NCBI GenBank assembly: GCA_012523535.1
Contig: JAAYII010000365.1
Coordinates: 1 to 8,445, forward strand
Source of the DNA: Peptococcaceae bacterium
GTDB lineage: Bacteria > Bacillota > Desulfitobacteriia > Desulfitobacteriales > Syntrophobotulaceae
Reading direction: 5' to 3'
DNA: 8,445 nucleotides
Numbering within the stretch: position 1 is the stretch's first letter; the number at the start of each line of letters is the position of its first letter. A program made the position numbers and the translations under genes. The notes beneath the pieces were generated by a model. That model saw only the letters and a program-made list of their open reading frames with translations. It was not told the DNA's origin and did no database searches. Of this stretch, positions 1 through 5,234 are shown piece after piece.

Positions 1-427
1 CTGCATCCCTGGTTGTGACCAGTATTTGGTAAAACACCACCAATGTAATCAGCACGATTTTAGATAAATTGCCAATACCGAGTAAAATTAAAATAATGGG
101 CAAAAAAACTACTTTCGGGATCGGATAAGTTAAATAGATCAAAGGAGCTGAGATCTGATCGGCTCCTCTATTTTTGCCTAAAAACAACCCCAAGGGAACG
201 GCTAAAACCGTGGCAATAATTAAACTAACCATAACCCGGTACAAACTAACACCAAGGTGACTTGCAATTTCGCTGCCGAAAATGACTTTAAGGGTTTTTA
301 AGGCCTCCCAGGGCGGCGGAAGAGCCGGGGTCTGTAGAGCAAGGGCAAGCAAATGCCAGCTTGAAAAAATAAAAACTATCGTTAAAACTGTTATTATTGT
401 TTGTGAAGATAATTTTTTTAAATACAT
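1..427 (-). CDS. ABC transporter permease, nitrate/sulfonate/taurine class (partial, C-terminus beyond left edge)
   Basis: This is the inner-membrane subunit of an ABC importer, read by hand translation from ATG at 425-427; 142 codons are visible. A short basic N-terminus (MYLKKLSSQT) is followed by a hydrophobic segment at about residues 11-31. A proline-rich periplasmic stretch, TPALPPPWEAL (33-43), matches the LPSPxxVL-like element of SsuC/TauC/NrtB-type permeases. Further membrane segments lie near 61-84 and 105-138, with the family-like stretch APLIYLTYPIPKVVFLPI (94-111). The EAA loop that contacts the ATPase is not reached. The start is supported by AAGGAG about 10 bases upstream, which overlaps the stop of the ATPase gene; only 6 bases separate the two genes, so they are cotranscribed. 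The substrate is not determinable: sulfonates, nitrate, taurine, bicarbonate and pyrimidine precursors all use this class. No substrate-binding protein is visible; it may lie beyond the edge. Confidence 0.88.
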   Translation of the reverse strand, partial: MYLKKLSSQTIITVLTIVFIFSSWHLLALALQTPALPPPWEALKTLKVIFGSEIASHLGVSLYRVMVSLIIATVLAVPLGLFLGKNRGADQISAPLIYLTYPIPKVVFLPIILILLGIGNLSKIVLITLVVFYQILVTTRDA

Positions 428-433
428 ATTTAT

Positions 434-1183
434 CTAGCTCCTTCTTAAACTGGAACGCAAAGAAGCGGCCATTTCCCAAAACTCAACTTTACCGCGGGCA
501 GAATAATCACCGGCCAATGGATTCTCCAATTCGCGGATTATTGTCCCCGGGCAAGTGGACATCACAAAAATTTTTTGCCCTAAAAATACTGCTTCCTCAA
601 TGTTATGAGTTACTAACAATATTGTCAGTTTTGTTTCCTGCCAAAGCCTAAGAAGCAAATCCTGCATTTCTTCCCGGGTTAAAGCATCTAGTGAGGAAAA
701 TGGCTCATCCATCAACAATAGTTCCGGTTCCAATACCAAAGACCTGGCAATGGCCACTCTTTGTCGTTGGCCACCGCTTAACTGGTTTGGAAATCTCTTC
801 CTCAAATCCAGCAAACCCAATTTCCTGAGGATTTCTTCAGTTTTTATTTCACATTCTTTCTTGGCCATGCCTTTTATTTGCAACCCAAGTTTTACGTTAT
901 CCCAAACAGTTTTCCAGGGAAGCAACCCATAGTCCTGAAGTATTAAAGCTGTCCTGTCGTTTTCCTGCGGGCTTTCGCCGTTCAACAAGACTTTGCCCCT
1001 ATAATTCCGGTTTAATCCGGCCAATACATTCAATAATGTACTTTTCCCGCAACCGGAAGGGCCGATCAATGAAGCGCTGGTACCGTATGCAAGTCTAAAA
1101 TTAACATCGTTCAGAGCAGTAATTTGCTGGTCTCGTTGCTTGTAATCAACTCGCAATGACTCAATTGTCAAATTAGCTTTCAT
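434..1183 (-). CDS. ABC transporter ATP-binding protein, nitrate/sulfonate/taurine class
   Basis: This is the cytoplasmic ATPase that powers the neighbouring permease. At 249 residues it is the usual length for SsuB/TauB/NrtD-type subunits. All motifs are intact: Walker A GPSGCGKST (41-49), Q-loop glutamine at 83 within LQDYGLLPW, signature LSGGQRQR (135-142), Walker B LLLMDE (155-160), D-loop SSLD (163-166) and switch histidine in THN (193). The Q-loop followed by LLPWKTVWDNV is characteristic of the nitrate/sulfonate/taurine importer branch rather than of amino acid or metal importers. The ATG at 1181-1183 has GAGGT five bases upstream and lies 13 bases after the TetR stop. The function as an importer ATPase is firm; the substrate is unknown. 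A specific name such as ssuB, tauB or thiZ would be a guess. Confidence 0.93.
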   Translation of the reverse strand: MKANLTIESLRVDYKQRDQQITALNDVNFRLAYGTSASLIGPSGCGKSTLLNVLAGLNRNYRGKVLLNGESPQENDRTALILQDYGLLPWKTVWDNVKLGLQIKGMAKKECEIKTEEILRKLGLLDLRKRFPNQLSGGQRQRVAIARSLVLEPELLLMDEPFSSLDALTREEMQDLLLRLWQETKLTILLVTHNIEEAVFLGQKIFVMSTCPGTIIRELENPLAGDYSARGKVEFWEMAASLRSSLRRS

Positions 1184-1196
1184 TTTTACCTCGTCC

Positions 1197-1805
1197 TTAT
1201 TTTTTACCTATTGCACGCATATTGTATTCTATGAGAGTACGATAAGCCAGCTCCCAGTCCACAGGTTTTTCATTATTTAGCCATGACAGCATTACTTCCC
1301 GGAAAGTGCCGACAAAAGCCGTCGCACTGACCAAAGAATCCTGCGGCGGTATAAAGCCTGCGGCCAGAAGCTCATCAATATCTTCCTTAACAAATCTTAT
1401 TAAGTCTTTTTCAATATCTATAAACTTGTTGTTAACGGTGTAATTTATCTCTGGGAAAAATTTAAGAAGAATCTTCGCCATTTGTTTTTTTTGCAGAAAA
1501 GTTCTAATACATACTTCCATTGAGGCTTGGAGCTTGTCAAATACATCGGAATAATGAGATCTTTCTTCCTTAATTAAAGCTAACAGTTCCGTATAGAGCT
1601 CCTGAACAACATTTTCAATTAAAGCCTCTTTACTGGTAAAGTACAAATAAAAAGTCCCGGTTGCTATCCCGGCTTTCTGGGCAATGGTTTTAATAGAAAA
1701 ATTCCCCGATTTTTCTTCAGCCATGACTTCTTTGGCTGCCGCCAGGATTTTTTTTCTCAACAGATTTTGTTTTGCCAGTACTTTTTTCGTTTTGTTATAA
1801 ACCAT
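1197..1805 (-). CDS. TetR/AcrR-family transcriptional regulator
   Basis: This is a DNA-binding repressor-type protein of 202 residues, normal for TetR. A basic N-terminus leads into the three-helix DNA-binding domain (about 15-62). Its helix-turn-helix, FSIKTIAQKAGIATGTFYLYF (36-56), and the following SKEAL are textbook TetR. The remaining roughly 140 residues are helical and should bind an effector and dimerise; the ligand cannot be guessed. I chose ATG at 1803-1805. An in-frame TTG at 1839-1841 would add 12 residues (starting WFISCAGW) that do not resemble the family, and it lacks a ribosome site. The site before the ATG is itself weak (GGAA about 8 bases upstream), so the start is less sure than for the other genes. 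The gene is first in an apparent operon with the ABC ATPase and permease, so it probably controls them and itself. Confidence 0.93.
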   Translation of the reverse strand: MVYNKTKKVLAKQNLLRKKILAAAKEVMAEEKSGNFSIKTIAQKAGIATGTFYLYFTSKEALIENVVQELYTELLALIKEERSHYSDVFDKLQASMEVCIRTFLQKKQMAKILLKFFPEINYTVNNKFIDIEKDLIRFVKEDIDELLAAGFIPPQDSLVSATAFVGTFREVMLSWLNNEKPVDWELAYRTLIEYNMRAIGKK

Positions 1806-1828
1806 CTTCCAATTCCAACCTGCGCAAG

Positions 1829-1848
1829 AAATGAACCACAATTCATTT
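1829..1848. promoter_or_regulatory. Inverted repeat just downstream of the tetR start site (candidate operator)
   Basis: AAATGAA (1829-1835) and TTCATTT (1842-1848) are exact reverse complements separated by six bases, a 20-base dyad. It lies at about +4 to +23 from the predicted transcription start, a usual site for TetR-family autorepression. The size fits TetR dimers, which often bind dyads of about 15-25 bases. No binding data are implied. Confidence 0.4.
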
Positions 1849-1853
1849 TATAG

Positions 1854-1865
1854 CTAAAATTTTAG
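1854..1865. promoter_or_regulatory. Palindrome over the tetR -10 box (candidate operator)
   Basis: CTAAAATTTTAG is a perfect 12-base palindrome that covers the -10 hexamer (1859-1864). Its position would let a bound repressor block open-complex formation. It is AT-only in the core, so chance is a real alternative. Confidence 0.35.
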
Positions 1866-1887
1866 TCCTCATTTTTTGGCAAGTCAA
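1859..1887 (-). promoter_or_regulatory. Sigma-A-type promoter of the tetR-ABC operon
   Basis: On the minus strand TTGACT (1882-1887, five of six consensus) is followed after exactly 17 bases by TAAAAT (1859-1864, five of six). Transcription should begin near 1852, giving a leader of about 47 bases before the TetR ATG at 1805. This is one of the best matches to a housekeeping promoter in the window and fits the start of a new unit after the aspS terminator. Confidence 0.7.
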
Positions 1888-1919
1888 GATAGATCGAATA
1901 TAAAGACAATATCTAGAAT

Positions 1920-1947
1920 AAAAGAGATGCCTTAAGACATCTCTTTT
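1920..1947 (-). terminator. Rho-independent terminator of the hisS-aspS unit
   Basis: AAAAGAGATG (1920-1929) pairs perfectly with CATCTCTTTT (1938-1947) around an 8-base loop. Read on the minus strand the hairpin runs into TTTTATT, a standard intrinsic terminator about 120 bases after the aspS stop. The symmetrical flanks would also give a U-run on the plus strand, but no plus-strand gene approaches it. Confidence 0.85.
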
Positions 1948-2065
1948 CAAATTTTATTGTTTTATATCTAAAAACTATTTGGCTTTATACATTAAGCTTT
2001 TATGAAAGTTAAGATTCATGGCTAAGATTACAGCAAATGATTTATGGTCAATAATCATAATTTAC
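1948..2065. other. aspS 3' untranslated region, no gene recognised
   Basis: This AT-rich stretch lies between the aspS stop and its terminator. It contains a 6-base dyad, ATGATT/AATCAT, at 2037-2042 and 2053-2058. It also contains an open frame of 27 codons (start 2058, stop 1975) with no ribosome site, which I do not call a gene. Confidence 0.6.
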
Positions 2066-3844
2066 TCAATTGTTAGCTTTGTCTTTAATGTCCAATTTGA
2101 TATGCAGTTCTTTAAGCTGCTCCTTTTTCACCGGTGAAGGGGCTTGGCTCATAAGACAGCTTGCACTTTGAGTTTTGGGGAAAGCAATAACATCCCTGAT
2201 ATTGTCCCTACCGGCTAAAATCATAATCAGCCTGTCCAAGCCAAAAGCCAACCCGCCATGGGGAGGAGTTCCATAGTCAAAAGCTTCCAGCAGAAATCCA
2301 AACTTGTCCTTGGCTTCTTCAATGCTCATACCCAACAGCGCAAAAATCCGTTCCTGAACATCCCGACGATGGATCCTAATGCTTCCTCCACCCAATTCAA
2401 TACCGTTCAAAACCATATCATAAGCCTTGGCTCTAACTTTTAAGGGCTCCGTCTCCAAAATGCCCAGGTCCTCGTCCAACGGACTGGTAAACATATGGTG
2501 CATGGCTACATATCTTTTTTCCTCTTCGTCATATTCAAACATAGGAAATTCAGTAACCCAAAGGCAGTTAATAGCATTGGGGTTAATTAAGCCCAACCTT
2601 TTGGCCAGCTCCAACCTTAAATTTCCTAAAGCGTTATGGACAATATTTTCTTTGTCGGCAACAAAGAAAACGATATCTCCTTGCTCCGCTCCCATAGTTG
2701 CCATTAAATTATTAATTTCTTCCTCGGTAAAAAACTTAATGATCGGTGATTTCAGTCCGTCTTCGCCCCAAACTATATATGCCAGCCCTTTGGCACCATA
2801 AATACTGACAAACTTGGTTAGAGCGTCGATTTCCCGTCGGGGCATATTGGAACAACCCTTGGCGCAAATACCTTTAACTCTGCCGCCTTTAGCCAGAACA
2901 TCGGTAAAAACTTTAAATCCTGAGTTGCGTACCACCTCGGCCACATCAATCAGTTCCATACCGAAACGGGTGTCCGGTTTATCCGATCCGTAGCGTTCCA
3001 TGGCCTCATAATAACTCAAACGGGGAAAAGGTTTAGGGATATCAATACCCTTGATCTCTTTAAAGATCATGGTAATCAAATCTTCCATCAAAGGCAGAAT
3101 ATCGTCCATTTCAATAAAAGACATTTCCAAATCAAGCTGGGTAAACTCCGGTTGGCGATCAGCCCTTAAGTCTTCATCCCTAAAGCAACGAGCTATTTGA
3201 TAATATTTTTCCATCCCGGCAACCATAAGCAATTGCTTGAATATTTGCGGAGACTGTGGCAGGGCATAAAAACATCCCGGATTCACCCTGCTGGGAACCA
3301 GATAATCCCTGGCCCCTTCCGGAGTGGATTTCATCAGAATCGGTGTCTCTATTTCCCAGAAACCTTGTTTATCAAGAAAATTGCGCATTAACTGCATTAC
3401 CTTATGCCTGATAAACATTACTTTCAGCATATCGGGCCTGCGCAAATCCATATAGCGGTATTTCAAGCGCACGCTTTCATCCACATCGATATTATCCTGA
3501 ATATAAAAAGGCGGAGTTTTAGCCCTATTTAATATTTTTAGTTCCTCGGCAATAACCTCAATTTCCCCGGTCTGCATATTGGGGTTCTCCGAACCCTCAG
3601 GCCTTAAACGTACTTTCCCTTTGATTTCCACGACATATTCAGAACGCAGTTTTTCGGCCAGAGCAAAACCGTTATCGGCCATATCCGGATTGAATACAAC
3701 CTGCACAAGTCCAGAACGATCCCGCAGGTCAACAAATATAACGCCACCATGATCTCTTCTGGTTTGAACCCAGCCAAGCAAACGTACACTTTCCCCGGCC
3801 ATTTCCTTGTTTAAAAATACTGCACTAGTTCTTCCTGCTAACAT
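2066..3844 (-). CDS. aspS: Aspartyl-tRNA synthetase, probably non-discriminating (Asp/Asn)
   Basis: This class II synthetase attaches aspartate to tRNA. It has 592 residues, the normal size of bacterial AspRS. The order is an N-terminal OB-fold anticodon domain (1-110, GWVQTRRDHGG at 24-34), the catalytic core with flipping loop STPEGARDYLVPSR (173-186) and QSPQ (197-200), and motif 2 FRDEDLRADRQPEFTQLDLE (221-240). A bacterial GAD insertion follows at about 290-420, then motif 3 GLAFGLDRL near the C-terminus. His32 and Gly84 sit where discriminating enzymes such as that of E. coli carry Leu and Lys. That pair is known from work on Pseudomonas AspRS to permit charging of tRNA(Asn), so I infer a non-discriminating enzyme feeding GatCAB. 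I chose ATG 3844 because AGGAGG lies six bases before it; the in-frame ATG at 3850 abuts that site directly. The gap to hisS is 10 bases. Confidence 0.97.
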   Translation of the reverse strand: MLAGRTSAVFLNKEMAGESVRLLGWVQTRRDHGGVIFVDLRDRSGLVQVVFNPDMADNGFALAEKLRSEYVVEIKGKVRLRPEGSENPNMQTGEIEVIAEELKILNRAKTPPFYIQDNIDVDESVRLKYRYMDLRRPDMLKVMFIRHKVMQLMRNFLDKQGFWEIETPILMKSTPEGARDYLVPSRVNPGCFYALPQSPQIFKQLLMVAGMEKYYQIARCFRDEDLRADRQPEFTQLDLEMSFIEMDDILPLMEDLITMIFKEIKGIDIPKPFPRLSYYEAMERYGSDKPDTRFGMELIDVAEVVRNSGFKVFTDVLAKGGRVKGICAKGCSNMPRREIDALTKFVSIYGAKGLAYIVWGEDGLKSPIIKFFTEEEINNLMATMGAEQGDIVFFVADKENIVHNALGNLRLELAKRLGLINPNAINCLWVTEFPMFEYDEEEKRYVAMHHMFTSPLDEDLGILETEPLKVRAKAYDMVLNGIELGGGSIRIHRRDVQERIFALLGMSIEEAKDKFGFLLEAFDYGTPPHGGLAFGLDRLIMILAGRDNIRDVIAFPKTQSASCLMSQAPSPVKKEQLKELHIKLDIKDKANN

Positions 3845-3857
3845 TGCCATCCTCCTA
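3845..3857 (-). promoter_or_regulatory. aspS ribosome binding site overlapping the hisS stop
   Basis: The minus strand reads TAGGAGGATGGCAATG. The hisS stop TAG (3855-3857) forms the first bases of the AGGAGG site (3851-3856). Of the two ATGs, only the second (3844) has a usable spacing of six bases. The overlap suggests translational coupling of hisS and aspS. Confidence 0.75.
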
Positions 3858-5135
3858 AATTTCAAACTCGCTTGAATTAATCTGCTTTTCAATAAACTCT
3901 ACGGTATTCGCCAAAGCTATTTCTTGTTGATCCCCGATTTTCATGTCGCGAACAATAATTATTCCTTTGGCCAATTCTTCTTCACCCAGGATTAAAACGT
4001 AGCGGGCACCTACCCTGTCGGCATATTTCAGTTGTCCTTTCAAACCGCGGCCCATTAAATCCATCAGGGTAATAATACCTTTTTGCCTTAATTGGCCGGC
4101 CAAGCGGAACCCTTCCTGTCGGGCCTTATCCCCAAGGATTGCCACCATTACGCCGGCTTTGTTGCGATCCTCGATTTCAATTTTTTGATTTTGCATAACG
4201 GCTAAGATCCGTTCTAATCCTGCGGCAAAACCAATGCCGGGAGTAGGCGGCCCGCCGATTTCCTCCACCAAACCGTCATAACGTCCACCCCCGCAAATAG
4301 CGCTTTGGGCACCTATGCCTTCGGCCATAACTTCAAAAGCTGTTTTCTGATAGTAATCCAAGCCGCGAACCAATTTGGGGTTAATCATAAAATCAATATT
4401 CACTAACTTTAAATAATGCTGAACTTTTTCCCAATGTTGGCGGCAACTTGGACAAAGAGTATCCAAAGTAGTAGGGGCATTCGTTATCAAGGCCTGACAG
4501 TCTTTATTTTTGCAGTCCAAGATTCTCATTGGATTTCTCGTCAAACGGGACAGGCAATCAGGGCAAAGCTTGTCTTTTTTATCCATCAAAAAAGCCAGCA
4601 GTTTTTCTCCATGAACAGCTCGGCATTGTGGACAGCCTACGGAATTAATATGTACCTGAAGTCCCCGCAAACCTAACCTTTGCAAGAAATCCCAGAGAAG
4701 ATTGATAACTTCAACATCCACCAGGGGATCATCCGCTCCTAAAACTTCTATCCCAAACTGATGAAATTGCCTGTACCTTCCGGCTTGCGTATTTTCATAC
4801 CGAAACATCGGACCCAAATAATACAGTTTAGCGGGCAGGGTTTGAGCATAAAGCTTGTTCTCCACATAAGCCCTGCAGACCGAGGCTGTGCCTTCGGGCC
4901 GCAGCGTAATTGACCTTTGCCCTTTATCCAAAAAGGTATACATTTCTTTGTTGACGATATCAGTCGTTTCCCCCACACCGCGTTGAAACAGCTCAGTGGC
5001 CTCAAAAACAGGTGTTCTAATCTCTTGATAACCGTATTCCCTGCATACCTTATGGATTTGTTCTTCAAGATAATGCCATTTTTCAATAGTACCCGGAATA
5101 ATATCCTGTGTACCTTTAGGACGTTTAATGAGCAT
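3855..5135 (-). CDS. hisS: Histidyl-tRNA synthetase
   Basis: This class II synthetase charges tRNA(His). It has 426 residues, usual for bacterial HisRS. Visible landmarks are the start RPKGTQDIIPG (5-15), TLRPEGTASVCRAY (77-90), motif 2 FRYENTQAGRYRQFHQFGIE (111-130), histidine motif LVRGLDYY (255-262), GGGRYDGLVE (282-291) and motif 3 PGIGFAAGLERI (299-310). The anticodon domain follows, with DLMGRGLKGQLKYADRVGARY at 359-379. The insertion domain has eight cysteines in four pairs (168/171, 191/194, 208/213, 228/231), suggestive of zinc. ENTQAGR in motif 2 differs mildly from the common ERPQxGR. The start is ATG 5135: GGAGG lies seven bases upstream, and the 19 extra residues of the longer frame do not resemble HisRS. 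The gene is first in a unit with aspS and has its own promoter. Confidence 0.98.
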   Translation of the reverse strand: MLIKRPKGTQDIIPGTIEKWHYLEEQIHKVCREYGYQEIRTPVFEATELFQRGVGETTDIVNKEMYTFLDKGQRSITLRPEGTASVCRAYVENKLYAQTLPAKLYYLGPMFRYENTQAGRYRQFHQFGIEVLGADDPLVDVEVINLLWDFLQRLGLRGLQVHINSVGCPQCRAVHGEKLLAFLMDKKDKLCPDCLSRLTRNPMRILDCKNKDCQALITNAPTTLDTLCPSCRQHWEKVQHYLKLVNIDFMINPKLVRGLDYYQKTAFEVMAEGIGAQSAICGGGRYDGLVEEIGGPPTPGIGFAAGLERILAVMQNQKIEIEDRNKAGVMVAILGDKARQEGFRLAGQLRQKGIITLMDLMGRGLKGQLKYADRVGARYVLILGEEELAKGIIIVRDMKIGDQQEIALANTVEFIEKQINSSEFEI

Positions 5136-5160
5136 TTTAATTCCTCCAGAATTTCTTAAA

Positions 5161-5184
5161 AGCCACCGTTTTTTTTGGGCGGCT
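5161..5184 (-). terminator. Terminator-like hairpin in the hisS leader
   Basis: On the minus strand AGCCGCC (5178-5184) pairs with GGTGGCT (5161-5167), seven pairs with one G-U, around a 10-base A-rich loop. TTT follows directly, then A. It lies 25 bases before the hisS start and downstream of the predicted hisS promoter. It could end hemZ readthrough, attenuate hisS, or simply protect the 5' end. The U-run is short, so termination may be inefficient. Confidence 0.45.
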
Positions 5185-5198
5185 ACGAACAAACCATA

Positions 5199-5215
5199 AT
5201 GCTATATTATAGCAT
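5199..5215. repeat. Perfect palindrome enclosing the hisS -10 box
   Basis: ATGCTATA (5199-5206) and TATAGCAT (5208-5215) are exact reverse complements around a single central base. The 17-base dyad contains the complete extended -10 element. It could be a regulator site, or an accident of an AT-rich promoter. On the plus strand it also yields TGCTATATT, a passable reverse -10. Confidence 0.6.
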
Positions 5216-5234
5216 AATTTTTACTCATGCTCAT
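5206..5234 (-). promoter_or_regulatory. Extended -10 promoter of hisS-aspS
   Basis: The minus strand carries a perfect TATAAT (5206-5211) preceded by TGC (5212-5214), which is an ideal extended -10 element (TGnTATAAT). The best-spaced -35 is weak, ATGAGC at 5229-5234 with a 17-base gap, as is common for extended -10 promoters; its outer base touches the hemZ stop codon. Transcription should start near 5199, giving a leader of about 63 bases. Confidence 0.7.

Noticed and set aside
1806..1841. Upstream TTG start extending the TetR protein by 12 residues.
   Set aside because: No ribosome site before the TTG, an extension unlike TetR N-termini, and it would begin inside the candidate operator dyad.
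1975..2058. A 27-codon open frame starting 8 bases after the aspS stop (MIIDHKSFAVILAMNLNFHK...).
   Set aside because: No Shine-Dalgarno site, AT-rich 3' UTR composition, overlap with a small dyad and no recognisable family; most likely chance.
2037..2058. ATGATT/AATCAT dyad after aspS as a terminator.
   Set aside because: Six AT-rich pairs, no U-tract; the perfect 10-pair hairpin at 1920-1947 is the convincing terminator.
2258..2801. Plus-strand open frames inside aspS (and similar ones inside hisS, hemZ, dtd and the ATPase gene).
   Set aside because: They lie antisense to well-supported conserved genes, lack ribosome sites and show no recognisable domain.
3845..3892. Longer aspS starts at 3892 and 3850.
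   Set aside because: The 3892 start overlaps hisS without a ribosome site, and the 3850 ATG directly abuts AGGAGG with no spacing.
5136..5192. Longer hisS start adding 19 residues (MFVAAQKKRWLL...).
   Set aside because: It would include the leader hairpin and the GGAGG site in coding sequence; HisRS family proteins start at about MxIxRPKGTQD.
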